A stretch of DNA of 60,227 nt from Candidatus Hungatella pullicola (GTDB lineage: Bacteria > Bacillota > Clostridia > Lachnospirales > Lachnospiraceae). The stretch is from assembly GCA_019114305.1 (NCBI GenBank), contig DXFU01000027.1:1-60227 (forward strand). The letters run 5' to 3'. Under the pieces are notes generated by a model, which did not search any database, was not told the DNA's origin, and saw nothing but the letters and a program-made list of their open reading frames with translations. This document shows, in pieces, positions 7,269 through 16,112 of this stretch. The translations under genes were made by a program, and so were the position numbers. The stretch's first letter is position 1. The number at the start of each line of letters is the position of its first letter.

Positions 7269-8930
7269 ATGAAAAAGGCAGCGGCGTTGTTGGCAGCAGT
7301 GCTTGGATTGGCGGTATTACTGGCGGCCGGGCTTGTGGGAGTCCGTCTGATCCGGACATATACCCCTTCCAATGAACCGGCTGATATAGATGAAATTCTT
7401 GGAAGCAGAGAGGGATATGTGGCTATTTATCTCAACAATGAGCTTCAGGAAGAACAGGGAATTTATTATGAGGGACAGACCTATGTGCCGGTAAAATGGG
7501 TCAATGAGAAGCTGAATGAAAGGTTCTACTGGGACAGCAATGAGAACATACTCGTTTATACCCTTCCGGAAACCATTGTGTATGCAGATGAAAACACTCA
7601 GGGAACTTCCGGGGCCCCTTTGCTGGTTAACAGAGAGGATGGCGTTTATCTTGCGGCAGGACTGGTGGCCAATTATACCAATATTCGGGTGGAAGCTTTT
7701 GACGAAGGGGAACACAAGAGAATATTTGTGGACAGCCAATGGGAGCCTGTGGAGAAGGCGCAGCTGAAACGGAAGGGAAGCGTGCGGGTAAGAGGAGGGA
7801 TTAAAAGCCCTGTGATTACAAGACTGGATCGGGGAGCCGGCGTCATCCTTGTGGAAGCTATGGATACCTGGGTTAAGGTGAGGACGGAAGACGGATATCT
7901 GGGATATGTAGAGAAAAAGAGACTGGGGGACATTTATGAGGAGACTCCTGTCAGCAGTTTTCAGGAGCCGGTTTATACCAGTGTTTCCATGGATGAGCCG
8001 GTGTGTATGGCATGGCACCAGGTAACAAGGCCAGAGGCCAATGATAATTTTGAAAGTATGGTGGAGGACGCCAACGGGCTGAATGTAATTTCGCCTACCT
8101 GGTATGCACTGACGGATAATGAGGGAAATTTTACCTCGCTGGCGGATAAAGAATATGTGGATAAGGCCCATGAAAGAGGGATTCAGGTGTGGGCTCTTAT
8201 TGATAATTTCAGCGACAATGTTAATACAGAGATTCTTATGGCAAAAACTTCCACCAGAAGAAAGCTCATTGACAGCCTGATGGCGGAGGTTGAGGAATAC
8301 GGCCTGGATGGACTGAATCTGGATTTTGAAGGAATCAAAGAAGAGGCAGGAGTCCATTATGTCCAGTTTATCCGAGAACTGTCAGTGGCCTGCCGCAACA
8401 ACGGAACCGTGCTGTCTGTTGATAATTACGTTCCAACAGAGGGAACCGCTTTTTATAACAGAAAAGAGCAGGGAATTGTGGCGGACTATGTAATTATTAT
8501 GGGGTATGACGAGCACCATGGAGGCGGGGAGGCCGGATCAGTGGCTTCCATTGGTTTTGTGGAAGACGGAATCGCCAATACCCTGAAAGAAGTTCCAAAG
8601 GAAAAGGTAATCAATGCGATTCCCCTGTATACCAGAGTGTGGACTGAGCAGGAAGACGGAACTACTACTTCCTCTGCTTTAGGGATTGCAAGGGCGCAGG
8701 AGTGGCTGGACGAGAATCAGGTATCTCTTCGGTGGGACGAGGATACCGGTCAATATTACGGTGAGCTGGAGACAGACGAGGGCCTGAAACGGATTTGGAT
8801 GGAGGAATCACGGTCAATCAGCCTTAAGATGGCTCTGATTAAGAAATATGATTTGGCCGGGGTGGCCTGCTGGAAACTGGGATTTGAGCCCGCCCAGCTG
8901 TGGGAGGATATTCGGCTGGATCAGGAGTAG
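7269..8930 (+). CDS. Membrane-anchored GH18 cell-wall glycosidase (SleL/YaaH-like)
   Basis: Predicted to cleave N-acetylglucosamine bonds in peptidoglycan outside the membrane. The 553 aa protein has an N-terminal anchor (about 4-26), a stalk resembling the copper-amine-oxidase N-terminal fold (about 45-130), an SH3-like domain (about 160-215) and a GH18 barrel (about 235-545). The catalytic motif DGLNLDFE (near 346-353) holds the Asp/Asp/Glu triad. ATG 7269 follows AGGAGG by 7 bases. SleL relatives act on spore cortex in germination. The nearby cwlD supports a spore or wall role, but a vegetative function is equally possible. Confidence 0.9.
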   Translation: MKKAAALLAAVLGLAVLLAAGLVGVRLIRTYTPSNEPADIDEILGSREGYVAIYLNNELQEEQGIYYEGQTYVPVKWVNEKLNERFYWDSNENILVYTLPETIVYADENTQGTSGAPLLVNREDGVYLAAGLVANYTNIRVEAFDEGEHKRIFVDSQWEPVEKAQLKRKGSVRVRGGIKSPVITRLDRGAGVILVEAMDTWVKVRTEDGYLGYVEKKRLGDIYEETPVSSFQEPVYTSVSMDEPVCMAWHQVTRPEANDNFESMVEDANGLNVISPTWYALTDNEGNFTSLADKEYVDKAHERGIQVWALIDNFSDNVNTEILMAKTSTRRKLIDSLMAEVEEYGLDGLNLDFEGIKEEAGVHYVQFIRELSVACRNNGTVLSVDNYVPTEGTAFYNRKEQGIVADYVIIMGYDEHHGGGEAGSVASIGFVEDGIANTLKEVPKEKVINAIPLYTRVWTEQEDGTTTSSALGIARAQEWLDENQVSLRWDEDTGQYYGELETDEGLKRIWMEESRSISLKMALIKKYDLAGVACWKLGFEPAQLWEDIRLDQE

Positions 8931-8985
8931 ATCTGGGATTTTTAAGAAATAAATACATAAATATCAGAAACGGAAGCGCAGAAGT

Positions 8986-10449
8986 ATGAAAAAATGGTTG
9001 TTAGCTGCTGCTGCAGTCTGCGTTTTAATATCAGGCTGTTCCAGAAGAGAGGAAGAAAGCTGGTCAGACAGGGAGGTTGAAACAACGGCAGAGGGAAGCG
9101 GTGAGAAAAGTACGGAAGGAACTGCAGGCTCAGAATCAGAGCACATATTGCCGTCAGATGACAATGGGGGAGAAGAGACAAGAGAAGGAGATCAGGAGAA
9201 ATCCACGGAAGAAGAACCATGGGACGGGGATACAGGAAGAACCATTCTTTTAGCCTCTGATATACATTATCTGGCAAGACAGCTTACGGATTTTCAGCAG
9301 GGTTTTACCTATCGGGTTGAACATGGAGATGGGAAGATTGTTCCCTATATCTGGGAGATTACCGATGCCTTTATCCAGGAGGTAAAAGAGACGGATCCGG
9401 ATCTTGTGGTTCTGTCCGGGGATTTAACCTATAATGGGGAGCGGGCCAGTCACGAGGAGCTTGCTGATCATTTGAAGGAAATTGAGGACAGCGGGATTCC
9501 GGTTGCGGTGATTCCGGGAAATCATGATATTAACAATACAGCGGCAGCCCAGTTTGTGGGGGAGATGGCGCCTCAGGCAGAGTATATTCAGGCTGAGGAT
9601 TTTGAAGAGATTTATTATGAGTTTGGATATGAGGAGGCCATCAGCCGAGATCCCGCTTCCCTCAGCTATGTTTATCCTGTGGATGAGATTACCTGGGCAC
9701 TGATGCTGGATACCTGTCAGTATGAACCTTATAACCAGGTAGGCGGTATGATATCCAATGAAACCTATCACTGGATAGAAGAGCAGCTGGAACTTGCCTG
9801 GGATCAGGGAATTCATGTGATTCCCATTGGTCATCATAATCTTTTAGATGAAAGCGAAATTTATGTGGAGGACTGTACAATCGAGCACAGTGAGCGTCTG
9901 ATTGAAATGTTGGAAGGCTGGGAGGTTTTGCTGTTTTTAAGCGGTCATCTCCATGTACAGCATTTTATGCAGTCGGGGGACGGAGAGGGAATTTATGAGA
10001 TTGTTTCCAGCTCGCTGGCCACATCTCCGTGTCAGTACGGAATTCTCCACTACGGAGATGACGGAAGCTTTGAGTATAAGACAAAAGCGTTGGATATGGA
10101 AAGCTGGGCCAAAGCCAGAGACGTCACGGACAGCAATCTTTTAAATTTTACAGAGTTCAGGGATGAATTCCTTTATAAGGTTTTTTATAATCAGGCCCAG
10201 GATGAGTTTAGCCAGAGCCAGGCTGCTGCAGATTATACAGATTATGAACGCCATGCCATGGCCGATGTCTATGCGGCTTTGAAAGTGGCTTATTATGCGG
10301 GCAAAGCAGCCAAAGTCATAGATCAGGTAGAAACTACACAGGGATATGATCTTTGGCTTCAGCGGACGCAGCCGGGAGTACTGTATCAGTATATTGAGTT
10401 TATGGTAGCGGATGGGAAGGTGGATTATAACTACCTGCGGGTAGAGTGA
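8986..10449 (+). CDS. Metallophosphoesterase lipoprotein
   Basis: A 487 aa calcineurin-like phosphoesterase secreted as a lipoprotein: signal peptide with lipobox LISGC (Cys18), an acidic Ser/Glu/Gly-rich linker (about 20-85), then the metal-binding motifs SDIHY, SGDLTYNG, GNHDI, GHHN and SGHLHVQH in order. The C-terminal 130 residues are helical and specific to this subfamily. It acts on the outer face of the membrane on an unknown phosphoester. It lies between two cell-wall hydrolase genes, so a substrate linked to wall polymers or extracellular nucleotides is plausible. Confidence 0.9.
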   Translation: MKKWLLAAAAVCVLISGCSRREEESWSDREVETTAEGSGEKSTEGTAGSESEHILPSDDNGGEETREGDQEKSTEEEPWDGDTGRTILLASDIHYLARQLTDFQQGFTYRVEHGDGKIVPYIWEITDAFIQEVKETDPDLVVLSGDLTYNGERASHEELADHLKEIEDSGIPVAVIPGNHDINNTAAAQFVGEMAPQAEYIQAEDFEEIYYEFGYEEAISRDPASLSYVYPVDEITWALMLDTCQYEPYNQVGGMISNETYHWIEEQLELAWDQGIHVIPIGHHNLLDESEIYVEDCTIEHSERLIEMLEGWEVLLFLSGHLHVQHFMQSGDGEGIYEIVSSSLATSPCQYGILHYGDDGSFEYKTKALDMESWAKARDVTDSNLLNFTEFRDEFLYKVFYNQAQDEFSQSQAAADYTDYERHAMADVYAALKVAYYAGKAAKVIDQVETTQGYDLWLQRTQPGVLYQYIEFMVADGKVDYNYLRVE

Positions 10450-10519
10450 AATCCAGGTTCTTTTTTGTTTTTTCTCCAGATATACTTTCAATGAGAATGT
10501 AGAAGATTCAGGCGGGAAT

Positions 10520-11227
10520 GTGAGAGGACTGAAAGGAGAGACCATTTTAGCTGTTTTTATGCTTATTATGGTTTACGCTGTGGCCTGCCAGGGAGGAAAA
10601 ATGGTTTCCGGCATCAGTGTTCAGGCAGGGAAAGCAAAACCGGTGGTAGTAATTGACGCGGGACATGGAGGCCGGGATCCAGGCAAGGTAGGCGTAGACG
10701 GAAGCCTTGAGAAGGATGTGAATCTGAGTATTGCCTGGAAGCTGAAGGAATATCTGGAGGCATCTGATGTGATGGTGGTCATGACCAGAGAAGATGACAA
10801 CGGGCTGTATTCTGACAGTGATTCCAGTAAGAAAGCGGCGGATATGAAGGAAAGGTGTGAGATTATCAACCAGACCGCCCCGGCCCTGACGGTTAGCATC
10901 CACCAAAACAGCTACCATCAGGAAGAGGTACGGGGCGGTCAGGTATTTTATTATAAGGGATCAGAAAAAGGCAAAAGGCTGGCTGATCTGATTCAGGAAA
11001 GATTTGACTATGTGCTGGGGGGGAAAAACAGCAGGAAGGCCAAGGCCAATGACAATTATTATCTGCTTCTCCACGCCAGAACGCCTATTGTCATTGTGGA
11101 ATGCGGCTTTTTATCTAACTGGGAGGAAGCGCAGCTGTTAGGGACAGAGGAATATCAGGACCGGCTGGCCTGGACCATCCATATGGGAATTATGGAGTAT
11201 TTAAATACCGGGGGAAATACATATTGA
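10520..11227 (+). CDS. cwlD: N-acetylmuramoyl-L-alanine amidase CwlD
   Basis: Amidase_3 zinc enzyme that strips peptide from muramic acid. In Bacillus CwlD this is the first step of muramic-delta-lactam formation in spore cortex, needed for germination. Visible: N-terminal membrane helix (about 8-25), zinc motif IDAGHGGRDPG, LEKDVNL, SIHQN and the catalytic VECGFLSN. Length (235 aa) and the whole run of motifs fit CwlD. The GTG start at 10520 has only a weak site; ATG 10559 would cut into the membrane helix. It follows the phosphoesterase gene by 70 bases and precedes the flavoprotein by 13. Confidence 0.85.
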   Translation: MRGLKGETILAVFMLIMVYAVACQGGKMVSGISVQAGKAKPVVVIDAGHGGRDPGKVGVDGSLEKDVNLSIAWKLKEYLEASDVMVVMTREDDNGLYSDSDSSKKAADMKERCEIINQTAPALTVSIHQNSYHQEEVRGGQVFYYKGSEKGKRLADLIQERFDYVLGGKNSRKAKANDNYYLLLHARTPIVIVECGFLSNWEEAQLLGTEEYQDRLAWTIHMGIMEYLNTGGNTY

Positions 11228-11240
11228 GAGGGAAGGTAAG

Positions 11241-13229
11241 ATGAGAAACACAGGAAAAGAACGGATGATAGAAATAAATGGAATCCGGCTGAGAGAGTAT
11301 GAGTTTAATACGGTGATCGTGGGAAGCGGAGCCGCAGGATATAATGGGGCAGACAGACTGTTTCAGTACGGGCAGAAAGATATTGCTTTGGTAACAGAAG
11401 GAGTCTGTCTGGGAACCAGCAGAAACACAGGAAGCGATAAGCAGACCTACTATAAGCTTACTCTTTCAGGAAGCAGCCCTGATAGTGTAAGAGATATGGC
11501 GGCGACCCTGTTTCAGGGACAGTGCGCAGATGGAGACAATGCTTTGTGTGAAGCAGCCCTGTCTGTGAAAGGATTTACTCGATTGGGGGAACTGGGAGTG
11601 GGATTTCCTAAAAACCGGTGGGGAGAATATATTGGATATAAGACCGATCACGATCCCCGTGAGAGGGCTTCCAGCGCAGGACCTTATACCAGCAGAATGA
11701 TGACGGAATGTCTTCAGAGAGCAGTGGAAGAAAAGAAAATCCCTGTTTTTGACGGATTCCTTGTTATTGCCATTTTGTCCAACGGGGAGAGATGTTTTGG
11801 ACTGTTGTGTCTTGACTGCGGACATGTGGAACAGGAAGAGCTTCGCTATGCGGTATTTCGCTGTAAAAATGTTTTGTGGGCAGTGGGAGGACCAGCCGGA
11901 ATGTATGGGGACAGTGTCTATCCCAAAGGTCATTTTGGAGCTTCCGGCACTGCTTTTGCCGCCGGCGCGGCAGGACAGAATCTGACAGAATGGCAGTACG
12001 GCCTTGCATCTGTAAAGCCCAGGTGGAATGTCTCCGGCACTTATATGCAGTGCCTTCCAAGATTTTTCTCTGTTAATTCTGAGGGAACAGAGGAGAGAGA
12101 GTTCCTTGGCAGCTGTTTTGACAGTCAGGGAGAGCTTTTGACAAAGGTGTTTTTAAAGGGATATCAGTGGCCCTTTGATGTGAATAAAATAGAGAATGGA
12201 AGTTCTCTTATTGATATTTTGGTATACCTGGAACAGAAAAAGGGCAGAAGGGTCTTTCTCGATTTCAGAACCAATCCGGGAGGAGAGAAGGTGGACTATT
12301 CTGCTCTTTCCCAGGAGGCCCGCTCTTATCTGGAGAAGGCGGGAGCTTGTTTTGGCACTCCTGTGGAGAGACTGATTCATATGAATCAGCCTGCGTACCA
12401 GTTTTTTAAGGATAAGGGGGTGGATCTGAAGAAGGAACCTTTGGAGATTGCTCTCTGCGCCCAGCACAACAACGGAGGCCTGGCGGTGGACTGCTGGTGG
12501 CAGACTAAGGTTCAGGGACTTTTTGCCGCAGGAGAGGCGGCAGGAACGCATGGAGTTTACAGACCGGGAGGAAGCGCCCTTAATGCCGGACAGGTGGGTT
12601 CTGACCGGGCAGCTCAGTTTATTGCCGCTTACGGAGACGGAGAACCTGATGACAAGGGATTCCAGCAGTGTTTGGAGAAAGAGATAAAGCTGGCGGCTGA
12701 ACTGGAAGCAGTTTTGACGGACAATGGAAAATCAGAGAATGCAGGGGAGTTTATTTCCCTGCAGGAGCTGTGGAAAGATGCTCAGGCGGATATGAGCCGT
12801 TATGGAGCTGCAATCCGAAGCATTGAGGGACTAAAAGGCCTTCTTATACGAACCAGGGAAAGAAGACAGCTTCTGGGGAAAAAGGCAAAAATGGATTCCC
12901 TTTCTCAGCTTCGTCTGGCTTTTCGGCTAAGAGATATGCTTCTGTGTCAGCAGGTTTATGTGGAGGCAATGATTGACTATGGCAATAGGGGAGGAAGCAG
13001 AGGCAGCGCCCTCTATACGGATCCAACCGGAATCCATCCCTGTCCAAACCTGCCGGAAGAATTTACATACAGATTGGATGGGGGAGCCCTTGGGAATATG
13101 ATTCAGGAAACTTTCTGGAAAGAGGGAGCCTGTCATGTTGCATGGAGACAGACCCGTCCCATTCCTGAGGAAGATGATTTTTTTGAAAATGTGTGGAAGG
13201 GCTATAGGGAAAACAGGAATATTTATTAA
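11241..13229 (+). CDS. FAD-binding fumarate reductase/aspartate oxidase-like flavoprotein
   Basis: A 662 aa oxidoreductase of the succinate dehydrogenase flavoprotein superfamily. It has the Rossmann FAD motif VIVGSGAAGYNGADRL near 25-45, a second FAD contact GGSALNAGQVGSDRAA near 450 and a helical C-terminal cap. It lacks an attached Fe-S domain and a secretion signal, so it is cytosolic. The substrate cannot be assigned; related genes in Clostridia are annotated as adenylylsulfate- or fumarate-reductase-like. It has its own ribosome site GGGAAGG and ends at a terminator shared with asnA. Confidence 0.8.
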   Translation: MRNTGKERMIEINGIRLREYEFNTVIVGSGAAGYNGADRLFQYGQKDIALVTEGVCLGTSRNTGSDKQTYYKLTLSGSSPDSVRDMAATLFQGQCADGDNALCEAALSVKGFTRLGELGVGFPKNRWGEYIGYKTDHDPRERASSAGPYTSRMMTECLQRAVEEKKIPVFDGFLVIAILSNGERCFGLLCLDCGHVEQEELRYAVFRCKNVLWAVGGPAGMYGDSVYPKGHFGASGTAFAAGAAGQNLTEWQYGLASVKPRWNVSGTYMQCLPRFFSVNSEGTEEREFLGSCFDSQGELLTKVFLKGYQWPFDVNKIENGSSLIDILVYLEQKKGRRVFLDFRTNPGGEKVDYSALSQEARSYLEKAGACFGTPVERLIHMNQPAYQFFKDKGVDLKKEPLEIALCAQHNNGGLAVDCWWQTKVQGLFAAGEAAGTHGVYRPGGSALNAGQVGSDRAAQFIAAYGDGEPDDKGFQQCLEKEIKLAAELEAVLTDNGKSENAGEFISLQELWKDAQADMSRYGAAIRSIEGLKGLLIRTRERRQLLGKKAKMDSLSQLRLAFRLRDMLLCQQVYVEAMIDYGNRGGSRGSALYTDPTGIHPCPNLPEEFTYRLDGGALGNMIQETFWKEGACHVAWRQTRPIPEEDDFFENVWKGYRENRNIY

Positions 13230-13265
13230 AACAGATTCCGTTATATGAGATTGGAGAGGAAAGAA

Positions 13266-13306
13266 AAAATGCCTCAGTATGGGAGATTCCTATACTGGGG
13301 CATTTT
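13266..13306. terminator. Bidirectional terminator between the flavoprotein gene and asnA
   Basis: Arms AAAATGCCTCAGTAT (13266-13280) and ATACTGGGGCATTTT (13292-13306) pair with a single G-U. Both ends carry A/T runs, which suits the two converging genes. Confidence 0.85.
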
Positions 13307-13321
13307 GAATAAGCAGTTAAA

Positions 13322-14329
13322 TTATAAGAGGAAGATTCCGTGTTCTCTGCAGACCTTTCGCATTTCTTCCGGCCACAGGCTTGCCTGTACCTCACCGATA
13401 TGAGCGCGGTCCAAAAGCAGCATACACAGCCTGGACTGTCCGATGCCGCCGCCGATTGTATAGGGAAGCTCTCCGTTTAACAGCATTTTGTGGTAGGGAA
13501 GCTCTTTCCTTTCTGTACATCCTGCCTTTTCCAGCTGCTCTGCAAGGGAAGTTTCATCTACACGGATTCCCATACTGGAGATTTCCAGGGCACAGTTTAA
13601 GGTTTCAAACCAATAGAGAATGTCGCCGTTTAACTGCCAGTCATCATAGTCCGGCGCTCTTCCGTCGTGAGGTTTGCCGCTTGCCAGTTTATCCCCGATT
13701 TTCATCAGGAAAACGCAGCCGTGTTCTTTTGTAATCAGGTTCTCTCTTTCCTTTGGAGTTTTGTCAGGATATCGGTCCTCTAATTCCTGAGAGGTGATAA
13801 ATAAAATATCTTCAGGAAGATGTTTTACAGCGTGGGGATATTTATACCAAACCTCATGCTCCATGTGCTTTATGATCTTCACAATAGTGAGAACGGTTTC
13901 TTTTAAGGTTGTTTCATTTCGCTGTTCTTTTGTAATGACTTTCTCCCAGTCCCACTGATCCACATAGCAGGAGTGGAGATTATCCAGTTCTTCATCGCGG
14001 CGGATGGCGTTCATGTTGGTATAAAGACCTTCTCCCGGCTGGAAGCCATATTTATGCAAAGCCATACGTTTCCATTTGGCCAGGGAGTGAACTACCTCTA
14101 CAGTTTCTCCGGGAATTCCCGCGATATCAAACTGAACCGGCCGTTCTACGCCGTTTAAATCGTCGTTTAAGCCGCTGCTTCGTTCCACAAAAAGAGGGGC
14201 GGAGATTCTTTCCAGATTCATCTCTTTTCCAAGCTCTTTCTGGAATGTATCTCGGATATATTTAATGGCGTCCTGCGTCTCACGAACAGAGAGACGGGGA
14301 TCATAGTGTTCCGGCAATATTAATTCCAT
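13322..14329 (-). CDS. asnA: Aspartate--ammonia ligase
   Basis: Makes asparagine from aspartate, ammonia and ATP. The 335 aa protein has the class II aminoacyl-tRNA-synthetase-like fold of AsnA. Recognised stretches include [42 protein letters not shown] and [14 protein letters not shown] near the C-terminus. ATG 14329 (protein starts MELILPEHY) follows GGAGG on the minus strand; 12 codons of open frame upstream are not needed. Single-gene unit with its own promoter and terminator. I see no T-box leader. Confidence 0.97.
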   Translation of the reverse strand: MELILPEHYDPRLSVRETQDAIKYIRDTFQKELGKEMNLERISAPLFVERSSGLNDDLNGVERPVQFDIAGIPGETVEVVHSLAKWKRMALHKYGFQPGEGLYTNMNAIRRDEELDNLHSCYVDQWDWEKVITKEQRNETTLKETVLTIVKIIKHMEHEVWYKYPHAVKHLPEDILFITSQELEDRYPDKTPKERENLITKEHGCVFLMKIGDKLASGKPHDGRAPDYDDWQLNGDILYWFETLNCALEISSMGIRVDETSLAEQLEKAGCTERKELPYHKMLLNGELPYTIGGGIGQSRLCMLLLDRAHIGEVQASLWPEEMRKVCREHGIFLL

Positions 14330-14355
14330 AATTTGACCTCCCGAATTTTTTAACC

Positions 14356-14384
14356 ATAGTATCACTAATATTCCAATTGCGCAA
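14356..14384 (-). promoter_or_regulatory. asnA promoter
   Basis: On the minus strand TTGCGC (14384-14379) and TACTAT (14361-14356) are 17 bases apart, about 27 bases before the start codon. Confidence 0.6.
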
Positions 14385-14412
14385 GTAAATCCCTGTTTTT
14401 CCAGGCAAAAAG

Positions 14413-14441
14413 TTGCGCGGCGGCAGGGGGTATGCTATGAT
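14413..14441 (+). promoter_or_regulatory. Promoter of the tsaC operon
   Basis: TTGCGC (14413-14418) and TATGAT (14436-14441) lie 17 bases apart, diverging from the asnA promoter. Confidence 0.6.
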
Positions 14442-14502
14442 AAGAAGATAAAGCAAAAGGGAAAATACCTGATAAAAATTATATATAGAAAAGAGAAGAA
14501 AA

Positions 14503-15594
14503 ATGATTACGGAAAGGGTAAAAATAGAAGAGGCAAAAGAGCCTGATCTGAACAAGCTGGAAAAGGGAGCCAGGATTTTAAGAGAGGGAGGTTTGGTGGC
14601 GTTTCCAACGGAAACCGTGTATGGGCTGGGGGCTAATGCTTTAGACGAGCAGGCGGCAAAGAAAATTTACGCGGCCAAGGGACGGCCATCTGACAACCCT
14701 CTTATTGCTCATATTGCTGATTTTCACCAAGTGGATACACTGGTGAAGGAAATACCGAAGGAGGGAAGAAGGTTAATGGAAGCGTTCTGGCCGGGCCCTC
14801 TGACTCTTATCTTTGACAAAAGTGAAATTGTCCCTTATGGAACCACAGGGGGACTGGACACTGTGGCAGTTCGCATGCCAAGGGATCCCATAGCCAGAGC
14901 TTTAATCCGGCTGGCAGGGGTTCCTGTGGCCGCTCCCAGTGCCAATGTGTCAGGACGGCCCAGTCCTACTACAGCGGATCATGTATGGCAGGATATGAAT
15001 GGGAAGATTGATATGATTATAGATGGAGGGCCGGTGGGAATTGGAGTGGAGTCTACTATTATTGACGTATCGGGAGATGAACCTATGATTCTCAGGCCGG
15101 GAGCGGTGACTCAGGAGATGGCTTCGGAAGTTTTGGGCCGGAAGATTGGCCTTGATCCGGCTATTACCGGCACTGGCCCTGTAAGAGGAGACATGCGGCC
15201 CAAAGCCCCTGGCATGAAGTACAGGCATTACGCTCCAAAGGCGTCTTTGACTCTTGTGGAGGGGCAGATGGAAGATGTGATCTGGGCCATTAATCAGCTG
15301 GCGAAGGAAAAATTGGGCCAGGGATTTGTCACAGGAATTATCTGTACAGATGAGACAAGAGACCGTTATTCCCAGGGAATTGTCCGCAGCATAGGAAGCC
15401 GTAAGTGGGAGGAGTCCATTGCCCATAATCTTTATGGAGTGTTAAGAGAGTTTGATGACCTGAACGCAGACTATATTTTCTCAGAAAGCTTTTCCAGGGA
15501 AAATCTGGGACAGGCTATTATGAACCGTATGGTAAAGGCCGCCGGATATCATATGATAAAGGCGGAGGATATGAGAAAGGGCATTGAGAAATAA
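14503..15594 (+). CDS. ywlC: L-threonylcarbamoyladenylate synthase (Sua5/TsaC)
   Basis: First enzyme of the t6A modification of ANN-decoding tRNAs: threonine, bicarbonate and ATP give threonylcarbamoyl-AMP. The N-terminal YrdC domain (about 15-215) shows PTETVYGLGANA, KIYAAKGRPSDNPLI and SANVSGRPSPTTADHV. A C-terminal Sua5 domain (about 240-355) makes this the long Sua5 form (363 aa) rather than the short TsaC form. It heads a run of closely spaced genes that continues to about 23.1 kb. Confidence 0.95.
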   Translation: MITERVKIEEAKEPDLNKLEKGARILREGGLVAFPTETVYGLGANALDEQAAKKIYAAKGRPSDNPLIAHIADFHQVDTLVKEIPKEGRRLMEAFWPGPLTLIFDKSEIVPYGTTGGLDTVAVRMPRDPIARALIRLAGVPVAAPSANVSGRPSPTTADHVWQDMNGKIDMIIDGGPVGIGVESTIIDVSGDEPMILRPGAVTQEMASEVLGRKIGLDPAITGTGPVRGDMRPKAPGMKYRHYAPKASLTLVEGQMEDVIWAINQLAKEKLGQGFVTGIICTDETRDRYSQGIVRSIGSRKWEESIAHNLYGVLREFDDLNADYIFSESFSRENLGQAIMNRMVKAAGYHMIKAEDMRKGIEK

Positions 15595-15615
15595 AAGCAT
15601 AAGGAGGTTTTTGGG

Positions 15616-16110
15616 ATGTCACAGAAGCGGGAAGATTACATTACATGGGATGAGTATTTTATGGGAGTGGCCATACTGTCAGGAATGCGCTCCAAGGATC
15701 CGGGAACCCAGGTGGGAGCCTGTATTGTAAGTCAGGATAATAAAATTTTGTCCATGGGGTACAATGGATTCCCTAAGGGGTGTTCTGATGATGAGTTTCC
15801 GTGGGGAAAGGAGCATGAGGCCGATGATCCTTACAATGCCAAATACTTTTATTCCACTCACAGTGAGCTGAACGCTATTTTAAATTACCGGGGAGGCAGC
15901 CTGGAGGGAAGTAAGCTGTACGTGACCCTGTTCCCCTGCAATGAGTGCGCCAAAGCGATTATTCAGGCGGGAATCAAAACAATTGTCTATGCCTGTGATA
16001 AATATGAACAGACGCCTGCGGTAAAGGCTTCCAAGCGCATGCTTAACGCGGCAGGTGTAAGATATTATCAGTATCAGCCTACGGGAAGAAAGATAGAGAT
16101 AGAGGTTTAA
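15616..16110 (+). CDS. comEB: dCMP deaminase (ComEB-like)
   Basis: Zinc deaminase converting dCMP to dUMP for thymidylate synthesis. The active site is visible as HSELNAI (zinc His and catalytic Glu) and PCNECAK (two zinc Cys). The 164 aa length and the PGTQVGACIV and NGFPKGCSDD motifs fit the family. GGAGG precedes ATG 15616. It follows tsaC by 21 bases and is followed after 2 bases by the radical SAM gene, so it is almost certainly co-transcribed. Confidence 0.93.
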   Translation: MSQKREDYITWDEYFMGVAILSGMRSKDPGTQVGACIVSQDNKILSMGYNGFPKGCSDDEFPWGKEHEADDPYNAKYFYSTHSELNAILNYRGGSLEGSKLYVTLFPCNECAKAIIQAGIKTIVYACDKYEQTPAVKASKRMLNAAGVRYYQYQPTGRKIEIEV

Positions 16111-16112
16111 CT

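Noticed and set aside
7317-8357. 346-codon minus-strand frame inside the GH18 gene
   Set aside because: Antisense shadow of a well-supported glycosidase; the translated sequence has no domain.
14330-14502. T-box leader in front of asnA
   Set aside because: The leader is only about 20-25 bases from promoter to start codon; no T-box or specifier structure fits.
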